Below are positions 62,903 to 64,000 of a DNA stretch of 64,000 nt, piece by piece. This stretch comes from Prorocentrum cordatum (Eukaryota > Sar > Dinophyceae > Prorocentrales > Prorocentraceae). Position 1 is the first letter of the stretch. Each line of letters opens with the position of its first letter. The position numbers and the translations under genes were made by a program. The stretch spans positions 310,001 through 374,000 of the forward strand of contig CAUYUJ010001348.1 in the NCBI GenBank assembly GCA_963575745.1, given 5' to 3'. Below the pieces are notes generated by a model, which ran no database searches, was not told the origin of the DNA, and saw only the letters and a list, made by a program, of their open reading frames with translations.

Positions 62903-64000
62903 GAGGCCTGGGCCCCCGACGTGCCAGCACCACGCGGAGAGCACCTGGACCGTCTGATCCAAAACCTTGACTCAGAGCTGGCGCGACGTGCAAACCGAGT
63001 CAAAGCTGAACGCATCAAGATTTGGGCTGAGGGTGTCCGCGAGCCAAGCGGGCGAAAGGCGGCCATATACGCGCGGGCTGCCGACTGCTCGCCCACGGCG
63101 TATCTCCGCACGCCCACCACTCCCGACGATGCACAGCTCCACTGCGACACCACCGCCTTCAACCCTGACCAAGCTTGCACGGACGATAGTGATGCCGACA
63201 CCGACGCTGGCGGCTTCAGCCCCAGCGACGGTAGCTTGCTCGACACGGACAACGACGAAGGCCACACTCGTGACCCACCACCTGCCCAGGTCCCCGACGC
63301 CCTCCCCGCCAACGCCATTGTTGCCAATACCAAAGACATGCTTAAGCTCATGGTCGACACCTGGGAGCCCATCTTGGGCAGGTACCGCGCTCGCGCAGGC
63401 CATGATGCCGAAGCTATGCCGACGTGGGCAGACTTCTACGACGAGTACCGACAAGAGCTGCCTACGCCATCACCAGCAGCCCCTTTCCACCCCACCGACG
63501 ACCAACTCATCCACTTTATTCGTACCCGTTCACCGCGCCGTGCGGGGGGACTCGACGGCTGGACAACTAAGGAGGCTAAGGAGCTGCCCGACGACATCCT
63601 TCGCCTCTTCGCCAGCGTCTTACGTGCTATGCAACGCACTGGCACCATCCCAGAGCCCCTCCTACACGTGCCAAACCCGTGCCTCCGAAAAGGCCGAGGG
63701 GAACTCCCGACGGACCAACGACTTCTCTCGGTTCTTTCCGTTTGGATGTACGCGTGGGAAGCGCCAGCTTACCGTAGCCTCACGGACTGGCGGAAAGGAT
63801 GGACCCACGCCACGAGCTTTGGCGCTGTTCCCAAAGCTACCATTGGGGATGTCAGCACCTCTCTCGCCCTGCGCATCGAGCACGCAAGGGCTTTACTCCT
63901 CCCCTTAGCTGGAGCTGCCCTTGACCGACAGAAGTGCTTCGACTACCTCATCACGGACATCTGCCTTAACCTTGCGCTGCACGCGGGGTGCCCTCAAGAC
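62903..64000 (+). CDS. LINE-B ORF2: linker and reverse transcriptase start
   Basis: In the frame whose codons start at 62903 + 3n, the sequence is open to the window end although it lacks an early ATG. It reads LDRLIQNLDSELARRANRVK, an acidic linker (DDSDADTDAGG), then GWTTKEAKELPDDILRLFAS, GTIPEPLLHVPN, WMYAWEAPAYRSL and LDRQKCFDYLITDICLNLAL. This is the standard run into reverse-transcriptase motif A (Asp of LDRQKCFD). Motifs B and C lie beyond the window. Confidence 0.8.

Larger units (their letters stand above)
61875..64000 (+). mobile_element. second LINE-type retrotransposon (LINE-B), partial
   Basis: Plus-strand ORF2 of a LINE from within the endonuclease to the start of the reverse transcriptase. 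It is cut by the gap on the left and by the window end on the right. Its sequence differs clearly from LINE-A, so it is another family. Confidence 0.85.

Noticed and set aside
1-64000. Spliced-leader relics (dinoflagellate SL) marking retroposed genes
   Set aside because: I looked for the conserved TTTTGGCTCAAG end upstream of coding blocks and found only a weak ATTGGCTCAAAG near 45985.

Overview
The window reads as nuclear DNA of a dinoflagellate. It holds a LINE with a RanBP2-type zinc finger, a Ty1/copia element carrying captured enzyme domains of the kind seen in dinoflagellate retrotransposons, protein families that I recall (from memory, not searched) as very high copy in Symbiodinium-type genomes, large low-complexity arrays and mostly GC-rich sequence. 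A GC-rich lineage such as Prorocentrum is plausible but not shown. No rRNA, tRNA, CRISPR array or bacterial operon was seen. A run of 100 Ns at 61775-61874 marks a scaffold join.

Layout. 1-12.8 kb: mostly repeats and unassigned sequence (a CTTGGG-type degenerate repeat, trinucleotide tracts, a GGGACAACC minisatellite, GA/TA tracts). 12.9-13.8 kb: a minus-strand gene with a JmjC/cupin-like H-x-D...H signature. 16.1-23.0 kb: a minus-strand LINE (ORF1 with zinc finger and coiled coil; ORF2 with endonuclease, reverse transcriptase, zinc knuckle and RNase H), broken by two in-frame TGA codons and one single-base frameshift. 23.0-29.4 kb: microsatellites, a block bounded by 85-bp inverted repeats, a 73-bp satellite and a GGGCTCATA minisatellite. 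29.4-31.1 kb: an unrecognised minus-strand gene that splits that minisatellite. 31.9-35.2 kb: CTTGGG-type repeats and a CCGGCCCTG satellite.

35189-44544 is a 9.36-kb unit with perfect 44-bp terminal inverted repeats, inserted in the CCGGCC satellite, which resumes on its other side. It carries five plus-strand coding blocks, the last a candidate transposase, and about thirty CCCCT-loop-AGGGG mini-hairpins, nearly all outside exons. I consider this a complete, probably undescribed type of large DNA transposon.

46.0-50.3 kb holds an unrecognised zinc-ribbon protein gene and a P-loop ATPase resembling the DUF3987 helicase family, set among ~90-bp GC-rich repeats. 51.0-61.77 kb is a minus-strand Ty1/copia-like retrotransposon of clearly lower GC. 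In transcript order it encodes a KptA/Tpt1-like RNA 2'-phosphotransferase end, a gag-like region, a RING-H2 finger, a retropepsin-like protease, a cytosine-methyltransferase-like region, paired zinc fingers, integrase, reverse transcriptase and RNase H. About two dozen 14-nt hairpins are scattered through it. Each has a 5-bp stem whose two middle pairs vary with complementarity kept, and the element's RNA strand would cap most of them with a GNRA tetraloop. After the gap, 61875-64000 is the 5' half of ORF2 of a second, different LINE on the plus strand.

Many coding regions are interrupted by single-base frame breaks. Several lie in homopolymers one base short, so draft-assembly error competes with real decay. 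All homology calls are by eye.
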